Under the pieces are notes generated by a model. It worked only from the letters and a program-made list of their open reading frames with translations, searched no databases and was not told where the DNA came from. 31,779 nucleotides of DNA from a virus. Each line of letters begins with the position of its first letter. The first letter of the stretch is position 1. Made by a program: the position numbers and the translations under genes. Of the stretch, positions 16,028 to 22,780 are shown one piece after another. Where the stretch lies: positions 1-31,779 of the IMG/VR virus record IMGVR_UViG_3300008954_000173, one strand, 5' to 3'.

Positions 16028-16321
16028 CTATAATTCTACTAAATATTTTAGTAATTGATGTTTTAATTCATTATCATTTTTACACATATTAACAACTGTA
16101 TTAAGAATCATTTTTTTTGCTTTAATAAACGTATCTTTTGATTCTTCCGTTAAGTTTACATATTTATCAGTTGAAAATATAACACTGAATAATTCCCAAT
16201 TACCTAACAAAGATATTAACATGTCCCCATCTTTAATATTATGAGCAACTGAAAATAAAACAGATTTATCATTATCAAATTTATTTCCTTCATTATTTAA
16301 TACTTTAATTATTTTTTTCAT
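16028..16321 (-). CDS. Hypothetical small protein, early operon
   Basis: 97 aa. N-terminal strands and FSVAHNIKDGDMLISLLGNWELFSVIFS, then helical EESKDTFIKAKKMILNTVVNMCKNDNELKHQLLKYL. This two-part layout occurs in small phage early proteins but I cannot name the family. Start overlaps the upstream gene by 4 nt. Confidence 0.64.
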   Translation of the reverse strand: MKKIIKVLNNEGNKFDNDKSVLFSVAHNIKDGDMLISLLGNWELFSVIFSTDKYVNLTEESKDTFIKAKKMILNTVVNMCKNDNELKHQLLKYLVEL

Positions 16322-16503
16322 TTATTTGAATATTTGAATTTATATAGTTTTTCTAATTTATCCCTGTATGATTTAATTTTTTTCATTATTGTAGTAGGGT
16401 TTTTAGTGTTTAATTGTTCTAAATATAATATATGTTCTTTTAAGTTATATATTTTATTGTCAATGTCATTAAAAATGTGGTTGTTGTATATAGAATTATT
16501 CAT
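16318..16503 (-). CDS. Hypothetical 61-aa coiled-coil protein
   Basis: 61 aa, MNNSIYNNHIFNDIDNKIYN followed by LKEHILYLEQLNTKNPTTIM and KKIKSYRDKLEKLYKFKYSNK. Two short helices around an NPTTI turn; no family recognised. Overlaps the next gene by 4 nt within a continuous early operon. An antisense frame of similar length exists but has no leader. Confidence 0.55.
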   Translation of the reverse strand: MNNSIYNNHIFNDIDNKIYNLKEHILYLEQLNTKNPTTIMKKIKSYRDKLEKLYKFKYSNK

Positions 16504-16513
16504 TTATTTATTT

Positions 16514-16774
16514 TTATATTAAACCTTCTTTTATTAAATCTTTAGTTTTATAACCTATTTTAACCGCTGTTAATCTGTTGTAAGATTTTATTTTTTTATT
16601 TAATGTAAACATTACATATAAAGTCCATAAACCAAAGCCGCCCAAAGTAATATAAAATAATATTTGTTTTCCTATGTTACCCATTGATCCGTAAGACCAA
16701 CCAAAAAATAAAAATAATAACCATGTTTTAGTATTGTTTAATTTTCTGTTGTTGTAAATTATTTCTTTTTCCAT
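16514..16774 (-). CDS. TM2-domain-like membrane protein
   Basis: 86 aa. Two membrane helices, about residues 17-30 (TWLLFLFFGWSYGS) and 38-57 (ILFYITLGGFGLWTLYVMFTL), joined by a short GNIGKQ turn, followed by a basic tail. The pattern KTWLL-FFGWSYGSMG-IGKQILFY-TLGG-GLW resembles TM2-domain proteins common in Bacteroidota and their phages. In an early phage operon such a protein could act on the envelope, for example in superinfection exclusion; that is conjecture. Confidence 0.72.
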   Translation of the reverse strand: MEKEIIYNNRKLNNTKTWLLFLFFGWSYGSMGNIGKQILFYITLGGFGLWTLYVMFTLNKKIKSYNRLTAVKIGYKTKDLIKEGLI

Positions 16775-16776
16775 TT

Positions 16777-17091
16777 TTATTTATCGTTTTTTATTATACT
16801 TAATTCTTGTTGCATTGACATAATAACGTCTTTACATGCTTCTAATATTTTACGCGTCATTCTTAACTCTGGTACTTGTTCATCTGCTAAAGTTTTACCA
16901 TAAGCAACACTTTTTTTGCAGTTATAAACAATACTATTGTATTTTTTATAAGCTTCAATATTATATTTAGTTAAATAATATTTGTTTGTTGATAACTCAC
17001 GAAGCATTATTCTCAAATTTTCAGAAGTTACCCAAGCACCAGACTCATAAGATTCTATAATGTCACTAATTTTGTTTAGTATTTTATTCAT
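16777..17091 (-). CDS. Hypothetical helical protein
   Basis: 104 aa. MNKILNKISDIIESYESGAW, VTSENLRIMLRELSTNKYYL, then EAYKKYNSIVYNCKKSVAYGKTLADEQVPELRMTRKILEACKDVIMSMQQE. Entirely helical; the segment AYGKTLADEQVPELRMTRKI reads like a conserved core found in small phage proteins beside recombination genes, but I have no family name. Overlaps the upstream gene by 8 nt. Confidence 0.66.
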   Translation of the reverse strand: MNKILNKISDIIESYESGAWVTSENLRIMLRELSTNKYYLTKYNIEAYKKYNSIVYNCKKSVAYGKTLADEQVPELRMTRKILEACKDVIMSMQQELSIIKNDK

Positions 17092-17578
17092 TAATCCTTT
17101 CTTTTATTATTATACTGTCTTTTGTGTAAACAATTTTTATATTTTTAGGGTCTACTAACTCACCTGTTTCTTCGTCTAGTATAGTTTTGTTTTTAAGACC
17201 TAACAAAAAAGCTGTTTTATATTTACTCTCAGTTTCTTTTAATTTTTTGTACGCTTCGCTTTTTTCAAGTTCTTTTTTTGCTTCTATCACTTCTTTTATA
17301 TTAGTATAATAGTACCTAGTAGAACCATTTTTTACAGTATAACTATATTCTTCATCTTTTAAAGTTTTTTTTCCTTGCTCTAATAAATTTAGTATAGATG
17401 TTAGTGATTTATCTTGTATTTCAGACAAAATACATTCTAAATTTTCTTTTATATTAGATGTTTTTATTTTGGCTAATGCTTTATGTTCTAGTATATCACC
17501 AGATAAAGCATATTTTTTTAATTCGTATAATGCTTTTTCTACTTTTTTTATTTTATTATCTATAATCATAATTTTCAT
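17084..17578 (-). CDS. Coiled-coil protein next to the Rad52-like gene
   Basis: 164 aa, start ATG 17578 or ATG 17569 (MIIDNKIKKVEKAL). Mostly helical, with a central YSYTVKNGSTRYYYTNIKEVIEAKKELEKSEAYKKLKETESKYKTAFL and a C-terminal beta part with DEETGELVDPKNIKIVYTKDSIII. The shape (helical hairpin plus a small beta domain) and position suggest an accessory recombination protein, but no family is certain. Confidence 0.68.
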   Translation of the reverse strand: MKIMIIDNKIKKVEKALYELKKYALSGDILEHKALAKIKTSNIKENLECILSEIQDKSLTSILNLLEQGKKTLKDEEYSYTVKNGSTRYYYTNIKEVIEAKKELEKSEAYKKLKETESKYKTAFLLGLKNKTILDEETGELVDPKNIKIVYTKDSIIIKERINE

Positions 17579-17636
17579 TTATTTGGTTTTGTTCATTTTC
17601 TCTCATAATTAAAAAATACTCTTTTGATCCTTCCAT
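17556..17636 (-). CDS. Possible 26-aa leader-like peptide
   Basis: ATG at 17636 right after the stop of the Rad52-like gene gives MEGSKEYFLIMRENEQNQIN and ENYDYR, ending TAA at 17558 inside the next gene's start region. The pattern K-YF-LIMRE-E is similar to small phage proteins I have seen, but the length makes chance likely. Confidence 0.3.
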   Translation of the reverse strand: MEGSKEYFLIMRENEQNQINENYDYR

Positions 17637-17637
17637 T

Positions 17638-18306
17638 TTATTTTAATGTTAGTGAAAATTCTGTTATTAAATCTTTCATTGCTGCCTGTTTATTTTTATC
17701 AAGACTACTATAATAAGATCTTAACTCCTCTTTAGTCTTACAATCTTTATAAGTTTTTTCTTTTATATTTTTTTTACTAGTGTCATATAAAAACCTCTCA
17801 ATCCCATTACTGTCTACCGCTTGCAGATATGTTAACGTACTATCTTCAAAAACAGTCGTCCATTTCCATTTTTTTAAATCAAGATTATAAGAAGCTTTAA
17901 ATTTAGGTTTATCTTTTCCTGTTGGTAATACTTCGTTATCATTTAATTTAACTTTAATAACTGGGTAATCATAAAGTTCCCTACCTATACCCCAATTAAA
18001 ACACGCCCTTTTAAAACTATCAGAAGCTAAACCTTTCTGTTTTTCTGTTTGACTTTCTGTGCCTATATCTTCTTTATACACCCATTCTTTTATGTTTATA
18101 TTATATATAGATACTCTGCATTTAGTATTATTATCAAAATGTTCTCTTTTCCAATAACCTGCTCCTACGACATTATCAAGTCTATTCATGTCTACTCTAG
18201 CATCTTTATAAGCTAATATTGTTGCGTATTTACCATTATTTATAGATTGTATTCTGAAATCTATTTCATTTGTCTTTAATGGTGTTTGTAGTTTTTCTAA
18301 ATACAT
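17638..18306 (-). CDS. Rad52-like single-strand annealing protein
   Basis: 222 aa. The core of Rad52/22-type phage recombinases is visible: ILAYKDARVDMNRLDNVVG and, at residues 90-113, QKGLASDSFKRACFNWGIGRELYDYP, the most conserved part of the family (SDSFKRA...WGIGR-LY). The end (about 170-222) carries a lysine-rich linker and a helical tail. It anneals complementary single strands, which supports recombination-dependent replication. No dedicated 5'-3' exonuclease was found nearby, so it may use a host one. Second gene of the early operon. Confidence 0.88.
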   Translation of the reverse strand: MYLEKLQTPLKTNEIDFRIQSINNGKYATILAYKDARVDMNRLDNVVGAGYWKREHFDNNTKCRVSIYNINIKEWVYKEDIGTESQTEKQKGLASDSFKRACFNWGIGRELYDYPVIKVKLNDNEVLPTGKDKPKFKASYNLDLKKWKWTTVFEDSTLTYLQAVDSNGIERFLYDTSKKNIKEKTYKDCKTKEELRSYYSSLDKNKQAAMKDLITEFSLTLK

Positions 18307-18310
18307 ATTT

Positions 18311-18502
18311 TTATTTTTTTATTAGTTCGTCAATTGTTAAGCCTGTTAGCTTGCTTAATTTCATCATAGTTTTTAATGTCTTTGGGAATTTTTCAGGTCT
18401 TTTAACATTAACTAGCCATTGATAAGAACAACCTACTTTTTTAGCTACGTCGATCATTTCTAAACCTGTTTTTTGTTTTATTTTATTTACGTCTATTTTC
18501 AT
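18311..18502 (-). CDS. Cro/CI-like HTH regulator, first early gene
   Basis: 63 aa. VNKIKQKTGLEMIDVAKKVGCSYQWLVNVKRPEKFPKTLKTMMKLSKLTGLTIDELIKK is a single XRE-type helix-turn-helix: helix 2 MIDVAKKVG, recognition helix SYQWLVNV, then a dimerising end. It lies about 16-22 nt after the -7 box of the strongest promoter, so it is probably the first protein made and may repress that promoter. No second, opposing repressor gene exists, so it does not look like a lysis-lysogeny switch. Confidence 0.85.
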   Translation of the reverse strand: MKIDVNKIKQKTGLEMIDVAKKVGCSYQWLVNVKRPEKFPKTLKTMMKLSKLTGLTIDELIKK

Positions 18503-18523
18503 AATTAAATTTTAAATTCAATT

Positions 18524-18554
18524 CAAATATAAAATAAATTATAATTAAAACAAA
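18524..18554 (-). promoter_or_regulatory. Strong Bacteroidota promoter for the early operon
   Basis: Minus strand: TTTG (18554-18551), exactly 19 nt, TATATTTG (18531-18524), a full match to TTTG-N19-TAnnTTTG. Start of transcription expected near 18517-18518, 15 nt before ATG 18502. It follows directly behind the late-operon terminator. The 19 bp over the -33 box recur at 12947-12965. Confidence 0.82.
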
Positions 18555-18582
18555 ATTATTTTTATATTATTTGTAAATAAAA

Positions 18583-18608
18583 AAACTGATAGTTGTACCT
18601 ATCAGTTT
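18583..18608 (-). terminator. Intrinsic terminator of the late/lysis operon
   Basis: AAACTGATAG (18583-18592) and CTATCAGTTT (18599-18608) form a perfect 10-bp stem with a 6-nt loop. On the minus strand it is followed by a run of seven T, about 120 nt after the u-spanin stop. It separates late from early transcription. The 120 nt between the stop and the hairpin holds no gene that I can support. Confidence 0.85.
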
Positions 18609-18726
18609 AATATATAAAAATTACCATAATTTAATTTAACTGTCTAATAAATAAAATTTTATAATTATGGAATCAATAATTCTAATATTGATACAAATAT
18701 AATAATAATTTAAATACTATAGTTGT

Positions 18727-19152
18727 TTAAATAAACTTATTTAGTATTTTATTTACGACTATTAAAGAGCCTAAACCGATAAAAATATAAAGTATTAATT
18801 TAGGGTCGTATCTTGTTTCTTTGTCTTTTACGTTTTCTTTTATTCGTTCCTGTGTTTGTTCTTGTATAGTTCTTTCTATAGTTTCCTGTATCTTATCGTT
18901 GATACATTGAAAATCAATTTTACCTTTTGAATCAAAGTTAACATAAGCCGTGTTTGTGCGACCTTTTTTTATTATAGTAGTGTCTTTATAAATAATATTT
19001 GGAACTTTTATAACGGTCGTGTCTGCTTCTTGAAAGCGTGTTATTTTTTCTGTTGTTGTTTTATTAGTGTCTTTAGTTGTTTTAGTTTGTTTCTTACCTT
19101 TAAAAACGCTGCAACTTGTAAATATAAATAATATTAATACTAACTTTTTCAT
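18727..19152 (-). CDS. Unimolecular spanin (u-spanin) candidate
   Basis: 141 aa. The N-terminal signal MKKLVLILFIFTSC ends in a lipobox (FTSC, C14), so the protein would be lipidated and held in the outer membrane. The C-terminus has a membrane helix PKLILYIFIGLGSLIVVNKI (about residues 115-135). Between them is a charged, beta/coiled segment rich in T, K, E, Q. A lipoprotein N-terminus plus a C-terminal inner-membrane span is the arrangement of u-spanins such as T1 gp11, which fuse the two membranes in the last lysis step. It overlaps the DUF5675 gene by 4 nt and closes the lysis cassette. Not shown by homology. Confidence 0.72.
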   Translation of the reverse strand: MKKLVLILFIFTSCSVFKGKKQTKTTKDTNKTTTEKITRFQEADTTVIKVPNIIYKDTTIIKKGRTNTAYVNFDSKGKIDFQCINDKIQETIERTIQEQTQERIKENVKDKETRYDPKLILYIFIGLGSLIVVNKILNKFI

Positions 19153-19568
19153 AAAATCTCTAAAATAAAACCATTAGGGGCAATTTTAAGTAATTTATTT
19201 AATGTTAACTTTGAGTTTGTAACATCTTTGTAACCGTCTTTGTTTATATCTGTTAATGTTTTTCCTACTAATATACACCCTTTTATTTGAGTGTAATAAT
19301 TACCAGAATGTATTAAAATATAACTTCTGTTTGGCACGTTTGTTACATGAAAGTGCTTTTTAAATTTTTCTGAATATCTAGGTTTTATATTATAAATACC
19401 TTTAGGTATACAACTAATTTGTTTAGCGTTTTTAAAATCTGGTAACTCTAAAGTATAACACGAATATATTACATTTATTTCGTTGTAAATAACTAAACTA
19501 CCTAAAGTCTGTTTGTCGCTATAATCAAACCTTTTTAATAAAGCTTTTATTTGCATTTGTCTTGGCAT
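19149..19568 (-). CDS. DUF5675 protein, probable endolysin-position protein
   Basis: 139 aa from ATG 19568; ATG 19556 (MQIKALLKRFDYS) is an alternative that reduces the overlap with the upstream gene. The family signature is clear: YTLELPDF...CIPKGIYNIKPRYS..FKKHFHVTNVPNRSYILIHSGN.....GCILVG. The HSGN (H87) and GC (97-98) motifs probably form the active centre; similarity in pattern to L,D-transpeptidase-type catalytic regions suggests peptidoglycan binding or cutting. No signal peptide, so export would need a holin. It lies between membrane proteins and the spanin, the usual endolysin place. No other lysozyme or amidase was found. Confidence 0.78.
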   Translation of the reverse strand: MPRQMQIKALLKRFDYSDKQTLGSLVIYNEINVIYSCYTLELPDFKNAKQISCIPKGIYNIKPRYSEKFKKHFHVTNVPNRSYILIHSGNYYTQIKGCILVGKTLTDINKDGYKDVTNSKLTLNKLLKIAPNGFILEIL

Positions 19569-19831
19569 TTATCTTTATATCTTGTCTTTAAATAAACAAC
19601 TATAAAATTAAACAAACCACCTTTTTTATTTAATTTGTTATCTTCTTTTTCTAACCATTTTTTAAAATAATATACAATTAGTGTAGATAACAATAAACTT
19701 AATAAAGTACCTAAAAATTGTAAACTCCAATCTGTAAACATTGTTCCCACGTAAGCCGATGTTATATAAGTTGCCAAACTTGTAACATCGCTGTAAATAT
19801 ATTTAGTGACGGCTATAACTTTATCAGGCAT
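19547..19831 (-). CDS. Holin-like membrane protein
   Basis: 94 aa. One clear membrane helix (about residues 37-56, LQFLGTLLSLLLSTLIVYYF) preceded by a moderately hydrophobic amphipathic segment (about 12-34), followed by a basic tail KKWLEKEDNKLNKKGG and more. Size, position before the endolysin candidate and charged C-terminus suit a class II/III holin. Overlaps both neighbours (8 and 22 nt). Confidence 0.62.
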   Translation of the reverse strand: MPDKVIAVTKYIYSDVTSLATYITSAYVGTMFTDWSLQFLGTLLSLLLSTLIVYYFKKWLEKEDNKLNKKGGLFNFIVVYLKTRYKDKCQDKCK

Positions 19832-20045
19832 CCTTATTGTTTTTAAATCTGTTTATTAATACATTTAAAATTTTCATAGTAAATTTACGCGGTATATATA
19901 TAACTATACACGCACAAGACAAGTACAACATTTGGGAATTTGTTAACTTATCATAAAACCACAAGTAAACAGAAAGTAAAACAACTATAAAACCTATTAT
20001 TCTAAAAAAAATTCTAGCTGTTATATTACTTAAAAACTTACTCAT
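19824..20045 (-). CDS. Small two-span membrane protein, holin candidate
   Basis: 73 aa. Two membrane helices, about residues 12-29 (FFRIIGFIVVLLSVYLWF) and 37-51 (QMLYLSCACIVIYIP), then a basic tail. Two-span small proteins in lysis cassettes are often class II holins or antiholins. Three membrane proteins in a row make it unclear which is the holin. Confidence 0.62.
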   Translation of the reverse strand: MSKFLSNITARIFFRIIGFIVVLLSVYLWFYDKLTNSQMLYLSCACIVIYIPRKFTMKILNVLINRFKNNKDA

Positions 20046-20424
20046 TTTTAAAACTTAAAATAATTAAAATAAAAGATACGAATAATATTACAAAACTAAC
20101 TATATTATTGTAAATATTACTACTTATTGAGAATAAAATACTTACAAAACCTATTGCATAATAAAATGCTAGCATGTTATAAGCTATAGATTTACGTAAA
20201 CACAATGCTTTAGGTTTTAACTTATAATTATTGTTAAGTATAAATATTAAACATGTTAACTGACTAAATAAGCCAAAATACCACATATTATATAAATCTA
20301 AGTACTTTAATAAAAAACATATTAATTCAATTATTATAATAGAAAAAACACCGTATCTATAAACACCGTATTTTATTTTTTTAATTAATTTTTTACCTAA
20401 TAACTCGTCTGGTACTGCTGCCAT
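20038..20424 (-). CDS. Four-span membrane protein at the start of the lysis cassette
   Basis: 128 aa. Hydrophobic segments near residues 24-40, 48-64, 84-101 and 107-125, with a short charged N-terminus MAAVPDELLGKKLIKKIKYG. Longer than most holins. It could help lysis, or be a membrane anchor for virion or envelope functions. No family recognised. Its start is 2 nt after the stop of the preceding gene. Confidence 0.66.
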   Translation of the reverse strand: MAAVPDELLGKKLIKKIKYGVYRYGVFSIIIIELICFLLKYLDLYNMWYFGLFSQLTCLIFILNNNYKLKPKALCLRKSIAYNMLAFYYAIGFVSILFSISSNIYNNIVSFVILFVSFILIILSFKNE

Positions 20425-20426
20425 AA

Positions 20427-21104
20427 TTATAAATTGTTAAATTGATTATAAATGTTTTCTGCGTCGATCATGTCTAATTGTTCGGGTATGTTTTCAGCTA
20501 TATTAAAAGCACTGTTTAATTTAGACCATTCATATATTTCTATCCATGTTCTGCATTTTGTTCTAAAATCTACTAAAAAACCCATGAATTTATTCAATCT
20601 ATCTAAGCTATATTCATATTTAAATATTACTAGTTGACTAAATCTATCTCTTTTTGTTCCTGTTGGCGTTAAACCTAAACTTATTAATAAATCATCTAAA
20701 GATTGGTTTGTGTAATCTCGATCCATTTCTTTAACTATAGCGTCTTCTAAATAAACATCTGTTAATTCACCTTTGCAAATTAAATACTTTTTTTCGTACT
20801 CTGATCTTTGAACTTGTAAATATTCATAACTACCAGTTTTATCCATGCTAGACTGTAGCGCACGTATAGATAAACTAGTATATAAGTCTTTTATTCTTGT
20901 TTCGTATATATTTGCATAATTATCATATATATATTGATCTGTCGCGCCTTCTATTATTGTGTTATTTTGACTGTCATATTTTGGTAGTATCTCATTATTT
21001 TGAGGTAATAAATCAATACTATTTATAGGTTGTGTTCCTTCTTCAAAATATTTACATTCAACTATAAAATTATTGTCGTCTAATATACTGTATAATTTAT
21101 TCAT
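20427..21104 (-). CDS. Tail fibre/appendage-associated protein, unassigned
   Basis: 225 aa. N-terminal MNKLYSILDDNNFIVECKYFEEGTQP..., with Y-D-N-IIEGAT in the middle of the first third, is like the start of fibre-assembly and appendage proteins; the rest is helical with SIRALQSSMDKTGSYEYLQVQRSEYEKKYLICKGE and a C-terminal acidic region. TAATG coupling to the preceding fibre-like gene (21104). A chaperone or appendage role is plausible but not demonstrated. Confidence 0.65.
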   Translation of the reverse strand: MNKLYSILDDNNFIVECKYFEEGTQPINSIDLLPQNNEILPKYDSQNNTIIEGATDQYIYDNYANIYETRIKDLYTSLSIRALQSSMDKTGSYEYLQVQRSEYEKKYLICKGELTDVYLEDAIVKEMDRDYTNQSLDDLLISLGLTPTGTKRDRFSQLVIFKYEYSLDRLNKFMGFLVDFRTKCRTWIEIYEWSKLNSAFNIAENIPEQLDMIDAENIYNQFNNL

Positions 21105-21691
21105 TATTCTATATTTATTAACATTAAATTTCTAACTATAACCGTATCTAAAGAACTACCTAACTGTATTTGAAACTCAAAATCTGCGCTTTGTGTTGTG
21201 TCAAAATCTACTTTACTAAAAACATCTGATGTATTTCTGTCTGTGTTGTTTGAACCTGCATTAGCTCGCATTGTGACAGCTTGCGTATCTGTAAAGCTTA
21301 CAGTTCTTTCAAATCCGTAATAGTCTAATGTAGCAGAAATATTTAATTTTGCATATAATAAGCCAGTACTTAAATTATTATTAAATCTAAATCGCAAAGC
21401 GTAAACAGCGTTATTATCTATTTTTTCTATTTCAGCTTTTACATAAAATCTGCTACCCTCTTTAAATGTGTTAGCAGGTATATTTATAGTATAAACAGTT
21501 GTATTTGCTGTTGTACCTGTATGTGATATATTAAAAACTTTATCGATTAATTCTATATCTGAATCGCTAGAAGGCACTAAATTACTTACTTCTATTTTTT
21601 TTGTTTCTCCTGTCTGTACTATAGCTAATTCTTCAGTACCTTCTAAAGGTAATGTAACGCTATTTAAATCTGTTATTTTTTTATCTGACAT
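21104..21691 (-). CDS. Fibre-like appendage protein
   Basis: 195 aa. N-terminal DKKITDLNSVTLPLEGTEELAIVQTGETKKIEVSNLVP is a recurrent phage fibre N-terminus (KITDL-...GTE-L-IVQ-G.TKK). The remaining 140 residues are beta-rich, with FNISHTGTTANTTVYTINIPANTFKEG, probably a jelly-roll head domain for attachment. Located between head-completion genes and lysis, so it may be a head or second tail fibre. TAATG overlap on both sides. Confidence 0.74.
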   Translation of the reverse strand: MSDKKITDLNSVTLPLEGTEELAIVQTGETKKIEVSNLVPSSDSDIELIDKVFNISHTGTTANTTVYTINIPANTFKEGSRFYVKAEIEKIDNNAVYALRFRFNNNLSTGLLYAKLNISATLDYYGFERTVSFTDTQAVTMRANAGSNNTDRNTSDVFSKVDFDTTQSADFEFQIQLGSSLDTVIVRNLMLINIE

Positions 21692-22269
21692 TATAATATA
21701 ATTTTAAAGCCGTTTTCTTGTAATAAATAACTTCCGTTTTCTTGTAATAAATAAAAATCTGTTGCAGGTTCATCTATTATAAAACCTGCACTTAATAAAT
21801 CATCAATATAAAAAGCGGGTTTAGTTTCTTGTGCTTTTATACTTATTTTTGAACCATTGAAAGAAGTTTTGTTTCCTCCTGTTGTAAATTTTACACTTTT
21901 AACTCTGCAGCCATTATATAAACCTAATATTTGATATTTGTTTAATCTAGTTTTTACTATACAACCTATTTTTTTATTTAATAATTGCGCTGTATTTTCA
22001 TAGTCTACATTTATTTGTTTTAAAATACCTGTAATATTTTGATTGTATTTTATACCGTCTGGTAATTGTTCTAAATCTTCAGTAAATATATTTTCATCAG
22101 ATCTTAACTCATATTCATATATAGTAGTAGTAGGATATTTTACTAAAGTGCTTTCATTTACTTCTATTTCATATCTTCTATATTCAGTATATGTAAATAA
22201 ATACATTTTTGTAATACCTCCTATTGTATTGTTACATGGTTCTGTTCTACCTTTGAATATGTTACACAT
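21691..22269 (-). CDS. GRTEPC-family virion protein, second copy
   Basis: 192 aa, starts MCNIFKGRTEPCNNTIGGIT. It shares with the 178-aa protein at 25164-25700 the GRTEPCN-[ST]IGG start, [YF]ELR[AS]D.NIF, TTGG..T-FNG near residue 130, and the A-F end, so the two are paralogues. The family resembles major tail (tube) proteins of Bacteroidota phages. A C-terminal addition ends FYLLQENGSYLLQENGFKII, two copies of an LLQENG motif seen as receptor or tail-end repeats. TAATG overlap upstream and downstream. Confidence 0.72.
   Translation of the reverse strand: MCNIFKGRTEPCNNTIGGITKMYLFTYTEYRRYEIEVNESTLVKYPTTTIYEYELRSDENIFTEDLEQLPDGIKYNQNITGILKQINVDYENTAQLLNKKIGCIVKTRLNKYQILGLYNGCRVKSVKFTTGGNKTSFNGSKISIKAQETKPAFYIDDLLSAGFIIDEPATDFYLLQENGSYLLQENGFKIIL
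21710..21754. repeat. 24-bp direct tandem repeat in the second GRTEPC gene
   Basis: The 21-nt unit starting CCGTTTTCTTGTAATAAATA occurs at 21710-21730 and 21734-21754, period 24 nt (8 codons), so copy number changes keep the frame. It encodes the LLQENG repeats. Confidence 0.85.
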
Positions 22270-22778
22270 TATTTTAAATACCAGTTAAAAGGTTGTCCAT
22301 TATTTTCTTTTGGTTTTTGATCGTAATTATTATCTTGTGTTTTATATTCAGGTATATTATTACCCTCTACACATAAAAACTTATTTAATCTAGTTAAATA
22401 TGTTTCGGCTTTATTTAAATAATTTTGTACTATTTTGTCATCTTCTGACCTTTCGTTAGGTCTTCCGTTTTCTGGCACATGAACTATATTACCGTTGTTT
22501 CTTATTCTATATTTACCATTACTTGAATAATCCGCAAATACTGCCCTGCATAAATATGGTTTTATATAATCTTCATGTATTTTTAAATATAAACCCGCTA
22601 AACTATTAGTGTTATAATCTTCTTGTATTTTTTCATATAAATTTGTACCAAGAATAGGTTCTAAATACATTATTTGTATATCGTCTATTATAAAAGAATA
22701 ACTATTATAATCTACATTAGAGTCTAAAGGAGTGTTTTTTATTATTTCGCTAGATGTTACTAATCTTATTTCTGACAT
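22269..22778 (-). CDS. Head-tail connector, DUF6712-like
   Basis: 169 aa. N-terminal IRLVTSSEIIKNTPLDSNVDYNSYSFIIDDIQIMYLEPILGTNLYEKI and RAVFADYSSNGKYRIRNNGNIVHV match the DUF6712 pattern (helical adaptor of Bacteroidota phages, equivalent to HK97 gp6-type connectors). The C-terminal NKAETYLTRLNKFLC and a proline/asparagine tail complete it. It lies right after the portal gene, as expected. Confidence 0.78.
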   Translation of the reverse strand: MSEIRLVTSSEIIKNTPLDSNVDYNSYSFIIDDIQIMYLEPILGTNLYEKIQEDYNTNSLAGLYLKIHEDYIKPYLCRAVFADYSSNGKYRIRNNGNIVHVPENGRPNERSEDDKIVQNYLNKAETYLTRLNKFLCVEGNNIPEYKTQDNNYDQKPKENNGQPFNWYLK

Positions 22779-22780
22779 AA

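Noticed and set aside
18311-18502. Lysogeny control by a CI/Cro pair and integrase
   Set aside because: Only one small HTH gene is present, all genes share one direction, and no tyrosine or serine recombinase, excisionase or att site was found. The phage could still persist in some other way.
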